A stretch of DNA of 64,000 nucleotides from Kingella_B sp963529665 (GCA_963529665.1 CAUSAG010000010.1:7336-71335), one strand, 5' to 3'; shown: positions 1 to 8,445, counted from the first letter of the stretch. Program-made: numbers and translations. The notes: generated by a model from the letters alone, not told the origin.

Positions 1-258
1 AAACAAAAATGCGGCGATGGGAATGCGAATGGGGTAGAGCATTTGGTAAAGCGAAACGCGCCCGCCTGTGCGCAACACGCTGCCTGCAAGGATAAGCTGG
101 GATAGCCCTGCGCTGCGTTTCATTAAAAATGAACCCAGCATAAACGCCAGTATCATCAGGCAGAGCGCAGCAAATCCGCCAATGAGTTTGCTGATGAAAA
201 TGATGGAAAAGATTTCGGCGAAGATGAGAATAAGCAAGGCGATGCCAAGATATTGCAT
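1..258 (-). CDS. FxsA-family membrane protein (C-terminus outside window)
   Basis: The frame starts with ATG at 258 on the minus strand and is open to the window edge, giving 86 residues. It opens with a hydrophobic segment containing an acidic residue (ILIFAEIFSIIFI), then a second membrane segment around residues 28-45 and a KRSAGLSQL stretch. This layout resembles FxsA, a small inner-membrane protein known in E. coli for easing phage exclusion; its cellular role is unclear. The C-terminal half is missing, so the family call rests on the first two membrane segments. Confidence 0.6.
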   Translation of the reverse strand, partial: MQYLGIALLILIFAEIFSIIFISKLIGGFAALCLMILAFMLGSFLMKRSAGLSQLILAGSVLRTGGRVSLYQMLYPIRIPIAAFLF

Positions 259-401
259 GGTGGTCTTTCGGGTGGGGTTGAGATGGGGCAACAAATAGGG
301 ATGGGGGGCGATTATACAAGTTTTGCGTCTGTAAAATACGGTTAAGTAATAGGCTTGCTGCTATAATCGGGCAGTTTTCAGGCTGCCTTATGGGTTGTTT
401 T

Positions 402-1067
402 ATGAAATTTGTGATTCGTTTGTGGATGATTTTGAGCGCCGCGCTGTTGGCGGCGTGTTCCAGCAGTGGCACGGGGCAGGGCGCGTCGTGCAAAAATCCT
501 GCTAAGGGGTTTTATTGCGTGAAAGCGGGCGATAATTTGTATCGCATTGGCTTGCGTTTTGGCGCGAGTGTGAACCAGTTGAAAAGTTGGAATAATTTGC
601 GCAGCGATCGGGTTGTGGTGGGGCAGAAATTGCGTGTGAGCAAGCGCGTTTCGGCGGCGACTGCGGCGGCGCGTGGCAATGATTATGCGCCTGCGGTGGT
701 TGTGCCGTCTGTGGCGTTGCAAATGCCTGCCAACGGGCAGATTGTGCGCGAATTTGGTGGCAATAATCGCGGTGTGGATATTGCAGGGGCGGCGGGTGCG
801 CCTGTGTTGGCGGCGGCGAGCGGGCAGGTGGTGTATGTGGGCACCGAGGTACGCGGTTATCCAAATTTGATTTTGATTCGGCACAATGCGGCGCTGATTA
901 CGGCGTATAGCAACAATGCGGGCGTGTTGGTAGGCAACCATGCGCGGGTGAAAGCGGGGCAGCAGATTGCAACGATGAGCAGCAGTTTTCAGTCAAACGA
1001 GGGCTTGCTTCATTTTGAAGTGCGCGAAAATGGCAAAGCGGTAAACCCGAGAAATTATTTGCGTTGA
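402..1067 (+). CDS. NlpD-like lipoprotein with LysM and degenerate M23 domains
   Basis: This 221-residue protein has a lipoprotein signal (LSAALLAACSSS), a LysM peptidoglycan-binding repeat at about residues 40-80 and a C-terminal M23/LytM domain. The LytM metal-binding signature is incomplete: the usual HxxxD reads NRGVDIAG, without the histidine, and the end has LHFEVR. That pattern is typical of NlpD-type amidase activators, which bind septal peptidoglycan and switch on AmiC-type amidases instead of cutting themselves. An amidase of that type is encoded at 22591-23931. An ATG at 390 would add four residues; 402 gives a cleaner signal peptide. Confidence 0.85.
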   Translation: MKFVIRLWMILSAALLAACSSSGTGQGASCKNPAKGFYCVKAGDNLYRIGLRFGASVNQLKSWNNLRSDRVVVGQKLRVSKRVSAATAAARGNDYAPAVVVPSVALQMPANGQIVREFGGNNRGVDIAGAAGAPVLAAASGQVVYVGTEVRGYPNLILIRHNAALITAYSNNAGVLVGNHARVKAGQQIATMSSSFQSNEGLLHFEVRENGKAVNPRNYLR

Positions 1068-1128
1068 TGTTTTCAGACTGCCTTGTGGATAAGCTGAGGC
1101 AGCCTGAAAAGCAATTGAGGAAAACAAA

Positions 1129-1896
1129 ATGGCATTGGCAAAACGAATCATCCCTTGCTTAGACGTGGATAACGGGCGCGTGGTGAAAGGCGTTAATTTT
1201 GTGGGCTTGCGCGATGCGGGCAATCCTGTGGACGTAGCGCAGCGCTATAACGACGAAGGCGCAGACGAACTTACCTTCCTAGACATCACCGCCAGCAGCG
1301 ATAATCGCGATACGATTTTAAACGTGATTGAAGACGTTGCTAGCCGCGTGTTTATTCCGCTTACGGTGGGCGGTGGCGTGCGCAGCGTGGCGGATATTCG
1401 CCGCTTGCTTAATGCGGGCGCGGATAAGGTGAGCATCAACACTGCCGCGGTTAGCAATCCCGATTTGGTGAGCGAAGCGGCGGCGTTTTTTGGTTCGCAA
1501 GCGATTGTGGTTGCCATAGATGCCAAAGCGGTGGATGCGAATAACACGCGTTGGCACGTTTTCACCCACGGCGGGCGCAACGACACGGGCTTGGATGCGC
1601 TGGATTGGGCGCGCGAAATGCAGCGGCGCGGCGCGGGCGAAATCTTGCTCACCAGCATGGATAGAGATGGCACCAAAATCGGCTTTAATCTGCCGCTCAC
1701 GCGCGCGGTTTCTGATGCGGTGGATATTCCTGTGATTGCATCGGGCGGCGTGGGCAATGTGCAGCATTTGGTGGATGGCGTGTTGCAAGGCAAAGCCGAT
1801 GCGGTGTTGGCGGCGAGCATTTTCCACTTTGGCGAAGTGAGCATTCGTGAAGCCAAGTTGGCAATGCAGCAATCGGGGATTGAAGTGCGGTTGTAG
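1129..1896 (+). CDS. hisF: Imidazole glycerol phosphate synthase, cyclase subunit
   Basis: HisF closes the imidazole ring in histidine synthesis. With ammonia from HisH it turns PRFAR into imidazole glycerol phosphate and AICAR. The 255-residue protein is full length with a (beta/alpha)8-barrel pattern: IIPCLDVDNGR at the start with catalytic Asp12, the second catalytic Asp at 131 (VVAIDAK), and phosphate-binding loops VGGGVRS and ASGGVGN. A GAGG ribosome site precedes the ATG. A DUS lies just upstream (about 1090) and another just after the stop. The AICAR by-product feeds PurH, also encoded here. Confidence 0.97.
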   Translation: MALAKRIIPCLDVDNGRVVKGVNFVGLRDAGNPVDVAQRYNDEGADELTFLDITASSDNRDTILNVIEDVASRVFIPLTVGGGVRSVADIRRLLNAGADKVSINTAAVSNPDLVSEAAAFFGSQAIVVAIDAKAVDANNTRWHVFTHGGRNDTGLDALDWAREMQRRGAGEILLTSMDRDGTKIGFNLPLTRAVSDAVDIPVIASGGVGNVQHLVDGVLQGKADAVLAASIFHFGEVSIREAKLAMQQSGIEVRL

Positions 1897-1955
1897 TTTT
1901 TCAGGCTGCCTGAGTTGTTATTTTTATATTCTTGTTTACACGATTTTGCTGATAA

Positions 1956-2693
1956 ATGCGCTGCCTGCTGATTTTGTTGATTCTCACCCAAACCGCCTGC
2001 ACATCCGTTTTGTGGAACGGCGGCATATACGATGCCGACCGCGCCATCAAAACCCAGCGCCAAATCACGCGCACGCAAAACGATACCATCCACGCCATCA
2101 GCCAAATTCCCCGCCATGCCAGCGCTCAGCTTTCAGGCAGCCTGATTTTGCAAGGCGAGCAATATTGGTATGCGCTTCATCCCAGCATCTCGCAAGACCT
2201 TGCCGCCACTTTGCGCGCGCCACTCTCGCAGCCGTATCACATCACCCAGCCATACAGCGGCAGCCCGCAAGCCAGCCTACGCATCCGCATCATCGACCAA
2301 AGCCATTTTGTTAGCAATTTTTGTTTGGATTACACCATCCAAGGCAGCCTGAAAACGAGCGCAGCGAGTTTCAGCGAAGCTAAAACCAGCAACGCACAAA
2401 GCGACGAACGCAACATACTCACCACACTCAAATTCCAACCACAAGCCAACCCCAACCACTACCGCAAATGCATCGCCACCACAGGCAGCATCTACCAAAC
2501 GCCCCCCAGCAACACCATCAGCCAAACCCTGCCTCAGCCCATCCCCGCCGAGCTGATGTTTGAAGATAAAAAAGTCAGCATCAGCCGCCGCAAGCTCACG
2601 CGCAATGTCTTGTTTACCCCGCTCGCGCTTGCCGCCGACATCACCAGCGGCATGGTGATGATTCCCGTCTTGCTGTTAAGCGATTTATTTTGA
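1956..2693 (+). CDS. Predicted lipoprotein of unknown function
   Basis: I do not recognise this 245-residue protein. It starts with a short hydrophobic signal ending in a lipobox-like cysteine (LTQTAC), so it is probably lipid-anchored. The C-terminus has another hydrophobic stretch (MVMIPVLLLSDLF). Residues about 130-146 (QGSLKTSAASFSEAKT) are encoded by a DUS plus the recurring 30-base module described at 2341-2387, so part of the protein looks like inserted repeat. It lies between hisF and creA on the same strand. Confidence 0.7.
   Translation: MRCLLILLILTQTACTSVLWNGGIYDADRAIKTQRQITRTQNDTIHAISQIPRHASAQLSGSLILQGEQYWYALHPSISQDLAATLRAPLSQPYHITQPYSGSPQASLRIRIIDQSHFVSNFCLDYTIQGSLKTSAASFSEAKTSNAQSDERNILTTLKFQPQANPNHYRKCIATTGSIYQTPPSNTISQTLPQPIPAELMFEDKKVSISRRKLTRNVLFTPLALAADITSGMVMIPVLLLSDLF
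2341..2387 (+). repeat. DUS-linked composite repeat, copy inside a coding region
   Basis: A DUS is followed by GAGTTTCAGCGAAGCTAAAA, a tail that recurs behind other DUS words. Related copies lie at 2732-2774, 18216-18252, 26703-26740 (reverse), 36671-36715 (reverse), 40911-40950 (reverse), 60109-60154, 61461-61506 and 62187-62232, with a doubled tail in recD at 28205-28264. Copies diverge but keep the order DUS, purine-rich ACGA(A/G), then CAGCG(A/T)AGCTAAAAC. This copy is translated in frame within the lipoprotein gene. Confidence 0.75.
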
Positions 2694-2845
2694 ACGCAGC
2701 CCAAAAGCATTTTCAGGCTGCCTAATCTGGCAAAGGCAGCCTGAAAGCCGAAAGGCTTCAACGAAGTTAAAACGAATCAACAAGTTTCTGCAACGAATGT
2801 CTGCAAAACAAAACCCCAGCCACACCACCATCACAAGGAATCCAC

Positions 2846-3382
2846 ATGAACAAACTACTCATTTGCACCACCCTTATCCTGCTCACCGCCTGTGGCAAAA
2901 ACACCGACAAAATCGGCGAAGCATCCACCGTGTTCAACCTATTGGGCAAGAACGACCGCATTGAAATAGAAGCCTTCGACGACCCCGATGTGCGCGGCGT
3001 TGCCTGCTTTTTATCCTACGCCAAAAAAGGCGGGCTCAAAGAAACCGTCAACCTAGAAGAAGACGCATCCGATGCCAGCGTGTCCTGCATCCAAGCCGCG
3101 CCCAGCATTGCATACAGCGAAAGCGTGGTCAGCAAACCGCGCCAAGTGTTCAAACGCAACGCCAGCTTCGCCTTCAAAAGCCTGCAAATCGTCCGCTATT
3201 ACGACCCCAAGCGCAAAGCCTTTGCCTACATGGTGTACAGCGACAAAATCGTAGAAGGCTCGCCCAAAAATTCCCTATCCGCCTTCTCTTGTTACAGCAC
3301 CGCCCGCGCCACGCCGCCCAGCGCCGCATCCAGCCCTGCCAGCAATGTTCAACACATCGGCGCGTGCGAAATCAGCGCCTAA
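2846..3382 (+). CDS. creA: CreA-family lipoprotein
   Basis: This 178-residue protein matches CreA throughout: STVFNLLGKNDRIEIEAFDD, then DVRGVACFLSYAKKGG, EDASDASVSC, and SDKIVEGSPKNS near residue 135. The family is periplasmic and of unknown biochemical role. Here the signal ends in LLTACGK, a lipobox, so this copy is probably a lipoprotein. The C-terminal ~30 residues, rich in Ala, Pro and Ser, extend beyond the usual CreA end. AAGGA precedes the ATG. Confidence 0.9.
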   Translation: MNKLLICTTLILLTACGKNTDKIGEASTVFNLLGKNDRIEIEAFDDPDVRGVACFLSYAKKGGLKETVNLEEDASDASVSCIQAAPSIAYSESVVSKPRQVFKRNASFAFKSLQIVRYYDPKRKAFAYMVYSDKIVEGSPKNSLSAFSCYSTARATPPSAASSPASNVQHIGACEISA

Positions 3383-3435
3383 GCAGTAAACAAACTCACA
3401 ACGCCGCCTAAGGCAGCCTGAAAACGAGAAACACC

Positions 3436-3840
3436 ATGCCACAAGCCATCCCCACCGCCATCCAAAACCTAAAATGGGACGAGCACAACCTAATCGTCGC
3501 CATCGCCCAAGATGCCCAAACAGGGCGCGTGCTCATGGTTGCCTACATGAACCCCGAAGCCCTGCAACAAACCATCCAAACAGGCTATGCCCACTATTAC
3601 AGCCGCAGTCGCCAACAACAATGGCAAAAAGGCGAAACATCAGGGCACACCCAGCGCGTGTTAGAAATCCGCACCGACTGCGACGGCGACGCCATCCTGC
3701 TGCAAATCCAACAAAACGGCGGCATCGCCTGCCACACAGGGCGCGAAAGCTGCTTCTATCGCCAATGGCAAGACAACGACTGGCAAACCCAAGACCCCGT
3801 TATCAAAGACGAACAGCAAATCTACGGCAAAAACCCATAG
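3436..3840 (+). CDS. hisI: Phosphoribosyl-AMP cyclohydrolase
   Basis: HisI opens the adenine ring of phosphoribosyl-AMP in histidine synthesis. The 134-residue protein carries the family signatures YSRSRQQQWQKGETSGH and the metal-binding aspartate/cysteine segment RTDCDGDAILL, followed by CHTGRESCF. It is a stand-alone HisI; the pyrophosphohydrolase HisE follows as a separate gene on the same strand 114 bases downstream. A DUS lies just before the start and another right after the stop. Confidence 0.97.
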   Translation: MPQAIPTAIQNLKWDEHNLIVAIAQDAQTGRVLMVAYMNPEALQQTIQTGYAHYYSRSRQQQWQKGETSGHTQRVLEIRTDCDGDAILLQIQQNGGIACHTGRESCFYRQWQDNDWQTQDPVIKDEQQIYGKNP

Positions 3841-3954
3841 GCAGCCTGAAACCCACAACCAATGGATCGGCGGCTTGCCGATACCTTGCCAAGCACCATT
3901 TTAGATTTCAGGCTGCCTATTCCCAGCAACCCCATCCCCAAAGGACTCCCCACT

Positions 3955-4278
3955 ATGCCCCAAACCATTCTCGCCCAGCTGCAAGCAACCATCAACGAGC
4001 GCAAAAACGCCCACCCAGACGAGTCCTACACCGCCCAACTGCTGCACCAAGGGCAAGACAAAATCCTGAAAAAAGTCATAGAAGAAGCAGGCGAAGTGCT
4101 GATGGCAAGCAAAGACGGCGAAGCCCAGCATATTGTTTACGAAATCGCCGATCTCTGGTTTCACAGCATCATTCTGCTTGCCCACCACAATCTCAGCATC
4201 AACGACGTGCTTGCCGAACTCGCCCGCCGCCAAGGCTTATCAGGACTAGTTGAAAAAGCATCTCGCCCAAACGAGTAA
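3955..4278 (+). CDS. hisE: Phosphoribosyl-ATP pyrophosphatase
   Basis: HisE removes pyrophosphate from phosphoribosyl-ATP, the step before HisI. The 107-residue all-helical protein has the MazG-like metal-binding pattern KKVIEEAGEVLMASKDG and later YEIADLWFHSIILLAHH. The reading frame is open further upstream to 3862, but that part is DUS-containing spacer; ATG 3955, preceded by AAAGGAC, fits the family length. Confidence 0.96.
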   Translation: MPQTILAQLQATINERKNAHPDESYTAQLLHQGQDKILKKVIEEAGEVLMASKDGEAQHIVYEIADLWFHSIILLAHHNLSINDVLAELARRQGLSGLVEKASRPNE

Positions 4279-4332
4279 ACTCTATTAAAATGCGCCCTTT
4301 TCAGGCAGCCTGAAAACCACAAGGAATGAATC

Positions 4333-4656
4333 ATGACCGATTGCCTATTTTGCAAAATCGCCACCAAGCAAATCCCCAGCAGCATCGTGTATGAAGACGA
4401 CGAAATGCTCTGCTTCAAAGACATACACCCCGCCGCCCCCGTGCACCTGCTGCTGATTCCCAAAACCCATTTTGATTCGCTCGCCCATGCCCAGCCGCAG
4501 AACCAAGAGCTGCTTGGCAAAATGATGCTGCGCGTGCCGCAAATCGCCCAAGAAGCAGGGTTAAGCCACGGCTTCAAAACCCAAATCAACACAGGCAAAG
4601 GCGGCGGGCAAGAAGTCTTCCATCTGCATATCCACATACTCGGCAACCCACAATAG
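4333..4656 (+). CDS. HIT-family nucleotide hydrolase (HinT-like)
   Basis: This 107-residue histidine-triad protein begins TDCLFCKIATKQIPSSIVYE, as HinT does, and ends with the catalytic triad HLHIHIL (His97, His99, His101). HinT enzymes hydrolyse adenosine 5'-phosphoramidates and act as dimers in the cytosol. It follows hisE by 54 bases; a palindromic DUS (4299-4317) lies between them. The grouping hisI-hisE-HIT ahead of tatABC is, to my knowledge, conserved in Neisseria. Confidence 0.93.
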   Translation: MTDCLFCKIATKQIPSSIVYEDDEMLCFKDIHPAAPVHLLLIPKTHFDSLAHAQPQNQELLGKMMLRVPQIAQEAGLSHGFKTQINTGKGGGQEVFHLHIHILGNPQ

Positions 4657-4713
4657 GCAGCCTGAAAAGCCCCAACCAGTTTTGTAAACACCCACACACA
4701 AGGGAGCTGCAAA

Positions 4714-5433
4714 ATGACCACCCAAGTTCAAACCCAAACCGAAAAATATCTCCAACTCATCAAAGAAGAACTATTTGGCGGCTGGAAATTCTTTGAAGTC
4801 ATCTGGCTGGTTGCCTTTATCGCCGCCCAAATTTACGCCTTCGTGCAAGACCCCGCCACTTGGCTGGACATGATTTCAGGCATCGCAGGCATCATCTGCG
4901 TAGTGTTTGTCAGCAAAGGCAAAATCAGCAACTACTTCTTTGGCTTAATTTTTGCCTACACCTATTTCTACGTTGCATGGCGCGCCAACTACATCGGCGA
5001 AATGAATTCCGTGTTGTATATCTACCTGCCATCACAGTTTATCGGCTATTTCATGTGGAAAAACAACACCGCCCGCGATGCAGGCAGTGAAGCCGTTGTT
5101 GCCAAAGCATTAACCCTCAAAGGCTGGGTGATTATGCTTGCTATCATCAGCTTGGGCACATTCGGCTTCATCCAAATTCTACACGCCGTAGGCGGCAGCT
5201 CAGCAGGGCTAGATGGCGCAACCACCGTAATCACCTTCGTTGCCCAAGCCATGATGATTTTGCGCTACCGCGAACAATGGCTGCTGTGGATTGCATTGAA
5301 TATCCTATCCATCGTATTGTGGGCAGACAAACCTGCCATGTATCTGATGTATGGCGCATACCTTTGCAACTCGCTTTATGGCTATTACAACTGGACAAAA
5401 CTCATCAAAAAAGAGCCCGTTCAGGCAGCCTGA
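4714..5433 (+). CDS. pnuC: Nicotinamide riboside transporter PnuC
   Basis: The 239-residue integral membrane protein has about seven hydrophobic segments and PnuC features: GWKFFEVIWLVAFIAAQIYA near the N-terminus, GIICVVFVSKGKISNYFFGL, and a C-terminal LYGYYNWTK close to the family's W-rich end. PnuC moves nicotinamide riboside down its gradient for NAD synthesis. AGGGAGC gives a strong ribosome site. The last codons (PVQAA) run into a DUS. It separates the HIT gene from tatABC. Confidence 0.93.
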   Translation: MTTQVQTQTEKYLQLIKEELFGGWKFFEVIWLVAFIAAQIYAFVQDPATWLDMISGIAGIICVVFVSKGKISNYFFGLIFAYTYFYVAWRANYIGEMNSVLYIYLPSQFIGYFMWKNNTARDAGSEAVVAKALTLKGWVIMLAIISLGTFGFIQILHAVGGSSAGLDGATTVITFVAQAMMILRYREQWLLWIALNILSIVLWADKPAMYLMYGAYLCNSLYGYYNWTKLIKKEPVQAA

Positions 5434-5518
5434 AAAGCCCAATAACCTCGCGCAGCCAGAATTTCAAGCTGCAGCCCTTTTTCATTAACCCAAAACTTTT
5501 TAACTAAGGAACTCAATC

Positions 5519-5719
5519 ATGGGATTAACTTCAATCTGGCATTGGCTTATCGTATTGGCAATTGTCGTACTCGTATTTGGCACCAAAAAACTGCGTAATG
5601 TTGGCAAAGACCTAGGCGGCGCAGTACACGACTTCAAAGAAGGCTTGGAAAAAGGCGGCGAAGAAGCCGCCAACAAAAAAGACGAAGTGATTGAACAAAA
5701 AAACGATAAACAAGCCTAA
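5519..5719 (+). CDS. tatA: Twin-arginine translocase subunit TatA
   Basis: TatA oligomers form the pore for folded proteins in the inner membrane. The 66-residue protein has the N-terminal membrane helix (IWHWLIVLAIVVLVFGTKKL), the hinge and the amphipathic helix (RNVGKDLGGAVHDFKEGL), then a charged tail. AAGGA lies before the ATG. tatB starts two bases after the stop, so tatABC is one operon. Confidence 0.97.
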   Translation: MGLTSIWHWLIVLAIVVLVFGTKKLRNVGKDLGGAVHDFKEGLEKGGEEAANKKDEVIEQKNDKQA

Positions 5720-5721
5720 TC

Positions 5722-6288
5722 ATGTTTGATTTTAGCTTCACCGAAATGCTGTTATCAGGCGTTGTCGCCCTAGTGGTATTAGGGCCAGAACGCCTGCCCA
5801 AAGTGGCACGAAAAGCAGGCGAATGGGTAGGCAAAATTCAACGCTTGGCAGCAGGTGTTAAACAAGAATTGGCGGCCAACGGCGAATACGCCGAATTAAG
5901 CAAAGTGAAGCAAGATTTCACCAGCACCGTTGCCGATTTAAAACAAGAATTGCAAGATTTTGGCAAACAAGTTGAACAAGAAACGCAAGAAATTGCTCAG
6001 CAAACGCAAGAGCTTGCCCAGCAAACGCAAGAAATTGCTCAACAAACGCAAGAGCTTGCTCAGCAAGTGCAAGAAGACACGCGCCCCGCATGGGAGCGGT
6101 TGCCCGAGCAAAAAACACCTGCTGATTTTGGCATAGAAGAAACCTCCGCGCCCGCGTTTGATTACGCGCGGCAGACGTATCCCATCGCCGCGCTAAACGC
6201 CAAATCTTTGCGCAAGCAAGCAATGGCACGCAAACGCGATGCCCGCCCGCGCCACCGCGCCACACCTAAATTAAGGAGCCGCCGATGA
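5722..6288 (+). CDS. tatB: Twin-arginine translocase subunit TatB
   Basis: TatB passes twin-arginine signal peptides from TatC to the TatA pore. The 188-residue protein opens with FDFSFTEMLLSGVVALVVLG, the short TatB membrane helix, then the amphipathic segment PERLPKVARKAGEWVG. Residues about 88-115 are four exact-length heptads (TQE-I/L-AQQ) that predict a coiled coil. The C-terminus is basic (RKRDARPRHR). It overlaps tatC by four bases (ATGA). Confidence 0.95.
   Translation: MFDFSFTEMLLSGVVALVVLGPERLPKVARKAGEWVGKIQRLAAGVKQELAANGEYAELSKVKQDFTSTVADLKQELQDFGKQVEQETQEIAQQTQELAQQTQEIAQQTQELAQQVQEDTRPAWERLPEQKTPADFGIEETSAPAFDYARQTYPIAALNAKSLRKQAMARKRDARPRHRATPKLRSRR
5983..6066 (+). repeat. Four tandem 21-base units in tatB
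   Basis: Four consecutive 21-base units begin at 5983, 6004, 6025 and 6046, each starting ACGCAAGA and encoding one heptad TQE(I/L)AQQ. Units 1 and 3 share one sequence type and units 2 and 4 another, so a 42-base pair probably duplicated. Copy number could change in frame by slippage or recombination without breaking tatB. Confidence 0.9.
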
Positions 6289-7052
6289 GCCAATTTACCG
6301 AGCCAAACGGCGAACAAGCGCAGCCTTTAGTGGAGCATTTGCTGGAATTGCGCCGCCGCTTGGTGTGGGCATTATTGGGCATTGCGCTGTGTTTTTTTGC
6401 GATTGTGCCGTTTGCGCAGCCTTTGTATACCTTTGTTGCCAAGCCGCTGATGGCGGTGCTGCCCGCCACCACCAGCATGATTGCCACCGATGTGATTGCG
6501 CCTTTTTTTGTGCCGATTAAAGTGGCGCTGATGGCGGCGTTTTTGGTTTCGCTGCCCAACACGCTGTATCAAATTTGGGCGTTTGTTGCCCCCGCGCTCT
6601 ATCAACACGAAAAACGGCTGATTGTGCCGCTGATTTTGTCTAGCTTGGTGCTGTTTGCCGCGGGCATGGCGTTTTGCTACTTTCTCGTGTTTCCCGTGGT
6701 GTTCAAATTCTTTGCAGGCATGACGCCCACAGGCGTTTCCATGGCAACCGATATTGATAAATATCTTTCGTTTGTGTTGGGGATGTTTGTTGCCTTTGGC
6801 ATGACGTTTGAAATCCCCGTGGTGGTGGTTTTGCTTTATCGCATGGGCGTGATTACTTTCGCGCAATTGCAAGCCGCGCGCCCTTATTTGATTGTGGCGG
6901 CGTTTATCATTGCTGCTGTGCTCACGCCGCCAGATGTGTTGTCGCAAATTATGTTGGCAATTCCCATGATTTTGCTGTATGAGAGCGGATTGGTGGTTTG
7001 TCGCATGATTAAGCCGCGCCCGCGCGATAATGCCGAAGATACGGCAGCCTGA
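6285..7052 (+). CDS. tatC: Twin-arginine translocase subunit TatC
   Basis: TatC is the signal-peptide receptor of the Tat system. The 255-residue, six-helix protein shows QPLVEHLLELRRRLVWALLG (family consensus HLxELRxRL), the periplasmic loop with FVPIKVALMAAFLVSLPNTL, and FVLGMFVAFGMTFEIPVVVV with the conserved glutamate. A strong AAGGAG site lies 6 bases before the ATG, inside the end of tatB. Likely Tat substrates in this window are the amidase at 22591-23931 and LdcA at 54020-55222. Confidence 0.97.
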   Translation: MSQFTEPNGEQAQPLVEHLLELRRRLVWALLGIALCFFAIVPFAQPLYTFVAKPLMAVLPATTSMIATDVIAPFFVPIKVALMAAFLVSLPNTLYQIWAFVAPALYQHEKRLIVPLILSSLVLFAAGMAFCYFLVFPVVFKFFAGMTPTGVSMATDIDKYLSFVLGMFVAFGMTFEIPVVVVLLYRMGVITFAQLQAARPYLIVAAFIIAAVLTPPDVLSQIMLAIPMILLYESGLVVCRMIKPRPRDNAEDTAA

Positions 7053-7084
7053 AAACTTTTTATTAACAAGGATGAATAATCTTT

Positions 7085-7903
7085 ATGAAAAAATCTTTGC
7101 TACTCATCGCCATAGCCGTTGCCTTAACGGGCTGCGCGTCTAAAAATAAAGAGAAAAAGATTAAGCTGGATCGCGATGCCATCACCGCGCAAAATTGGTC
7201 AAACGATCAGCTTTACAACGAAGCGCGCTCCGAGCTTAACGCAAAAAACTACGACCGCGCCAACAAGCTCTATGAGCTGCTGCGCGCGCGCCAAGCACCA
7301 GGGCGATACACCGAGCAATCGCTGCTGGATTCGGCTTATGCGCATTACAAAAACGAAGAGCCTGCCAAAGCGCTGGCGGCATTATCGCGTTTTGAAAACA
7401 ATTATCCTGCCAGCATTGATATGGATTACGCTTTGTATCTGCGCGGGCTGGTGTTGTTTGATGAAGACCAATCGTTTTTGCGCAAACTGGCATCGCAAGA
7501 TTGGTCGGACCGCGACCCGCAAGCCAACCGCCGCGCTTATGGTGTGTTCAATCAATTGGTTACGCGCTATCCCGATAGCAAATACGCGGAAGATGCGCGC
7601 AAACGCATGGCGCAATTGGTGGATGCGCTGGGCGGGCATCAAATCGCCATCGCCAAATATTACGCTAAGCGTGGCGCTTATTTAGCCGCCAACAATCGCG
7701 CACAGGAAGTAATTAAGCAATTCCAAAACACGCGTTTTGTGGAAGAAGCGTTGGCGATTATGGCGTACACCTACGGCAAAATGGGCAACGTCCAAGCTGC
7801 GGACGACAGCGCGCGCGTGTTGCGGCAAAACTTCCCGCAAAGCCCGTATTTGCAAAAAGAATGGAAGCCCGATGATATGCCGTGGTGGCGTTATTGGAAG
7901 TAG
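7085..7903 (+). CDS. bamD: Outer membrane assembly lipoprotein BamD
   Basis: BamD (ComL in Neisseria) is the essential lipoprotein partner of BamA in outer-membrane protein insertion. The 272-residue protein has a lipobox (VALTGCASK) and five TPR-like repeats. Recognisable stretches are LNAKNYDRANKLYELLRAR, FENNYPASIDMDYALYLRGL and FNQLVTRYPDSKYAEDARKR. A hairpin terminator follows. BamC, another Bam lipoprotein, is encoded at 51366-52502. Confidence 0.97.
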   Translation: MKKSLLLIAIAVALTGCASKNKEKKIKLDRDAITAQNWSNDQLYNEARSELNAKNYDRANKLYELLRARQAPGRYTEQSLLDSAYAHYKNEEPAKALAALSRFENNYPASIDMDYALYLRGLVLFDEDQSFLRKLASQDWSDRDPQANRRAYGVFNQLVTRYPDSKYAEDARKRMAQLVDALGGHQIAIAKYYAKRGAYLAANNRAQEVIKQFQNTRFVEEALAIMAYTYGKMGNVQAADDSARVLRQNFPQSPYLQKEWKPDDMPWWRYWK

Positions 7904-7930
7904 GTTGCGGCAACAGGCAGCCTGAAAACG

Positions 7931-7961
7931 AAAACAGTTGGGTGCAATGCCCGACTGTTTT
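7931..7961 (+). terminator. Intrinsic terminator after bamD
   Basis: A stem of AAAACAGT plus GGG pairs with CCC plus ACTGTTTT around a 7-base loop, with one mismatched base, and is followed by TGTTTG. It lies 27 bases after the bamD stop, just behind a DUS. Confidence 0.7.
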
Positions 7962-8044
7962 GTTTGTGTCGATGGGGGTGTTTTCAGGCTGCCGTTGCTA
8001 TTGTTGTGGGCGTGTTGTTTTGCCAACTAAGGCAGCCTGAAAAT

Positions 8045-8080
8045 CCTTTTGTTATCCAGAAACCTTTTGTTATCCAGAAA
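8045..8080 (+). repeat. Two tandem 18-base copies before a start codon
   Basis: The word CCTTTTGTTATCCAGAAA occurs twice head to tail, ending 11 bases before the ATG at 8092. It is a recent perfect duplication in the 5' leader and may shift promoter or ribosome-site spacing. Confidence 0.85.
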
Positions 8081-8091
8081 ACGGAATTCGC

Positions 8092-8445
8092 ATGAAAAAA
8101 TCTCTATTTATCGCGCTGGCTTTGTCTGCCGCATTTGTGTATGCCGAGCCTGCGGAAAACCCGCAATATAGCCAAACCATGAGCCAAGCCAGCACCGATT
8201 TGCAAGAAGGGCGCGCCGATGCTGCGCTTGCCAAAATAAAACCGCTTGCTGAGCAAGGTTATCCCGAAGCGCAATACATTCTCGGCACGATGTATCACGA
8301 TGGCGAAGGCGTGATTCCCAGCTCCATCAAAGCCGCTGAGTGGTATCGCAAAGCTGCTGCGCAAACCAGCAATCCAGCCGTAGCGCATTTGGCGCAAGAA
8401 GCGTTGGAAGAGCTTACCAAGCCCAGCGCCAGCGCAGAAGAATAG
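8092..8445 (+). CDS. Small secreted Sel1-repeat protein
   Basis: The 117-residue protein has a signal peptide cut after VYA (residue 18) and one clear Sel1/TPR-like repeat: AEQGYPEAQYILGTMYHDGEG followed by AAEWYRKAA. Sel1 repeats mediate protein contacts; the partner is unknown. It is probably periplasmic. The tail is acidic (KPSASAEE). Confidence 0.8.
   Translation: MKKSLFIALALSAAFVYAEPAENPQYSQTMSQASTDLQEGRADAALAKIKPLAEQGYPEAQYILGTMYHDGEGVIPSSIKAAEWYRKAAAQTSNPAVAHLAQEALEELTKPSASAEE

Noticed and set aside
1245..2117. 290-codon minus-strand frame
   Set aside because: It is the shadow of hisF and has no family features.
3474..4253. 259-codon plus-strand frame over hisI and hisE
   Set aside because: It is out of frame with two well-supported enzymes and is mainly Arg, Pro and His.
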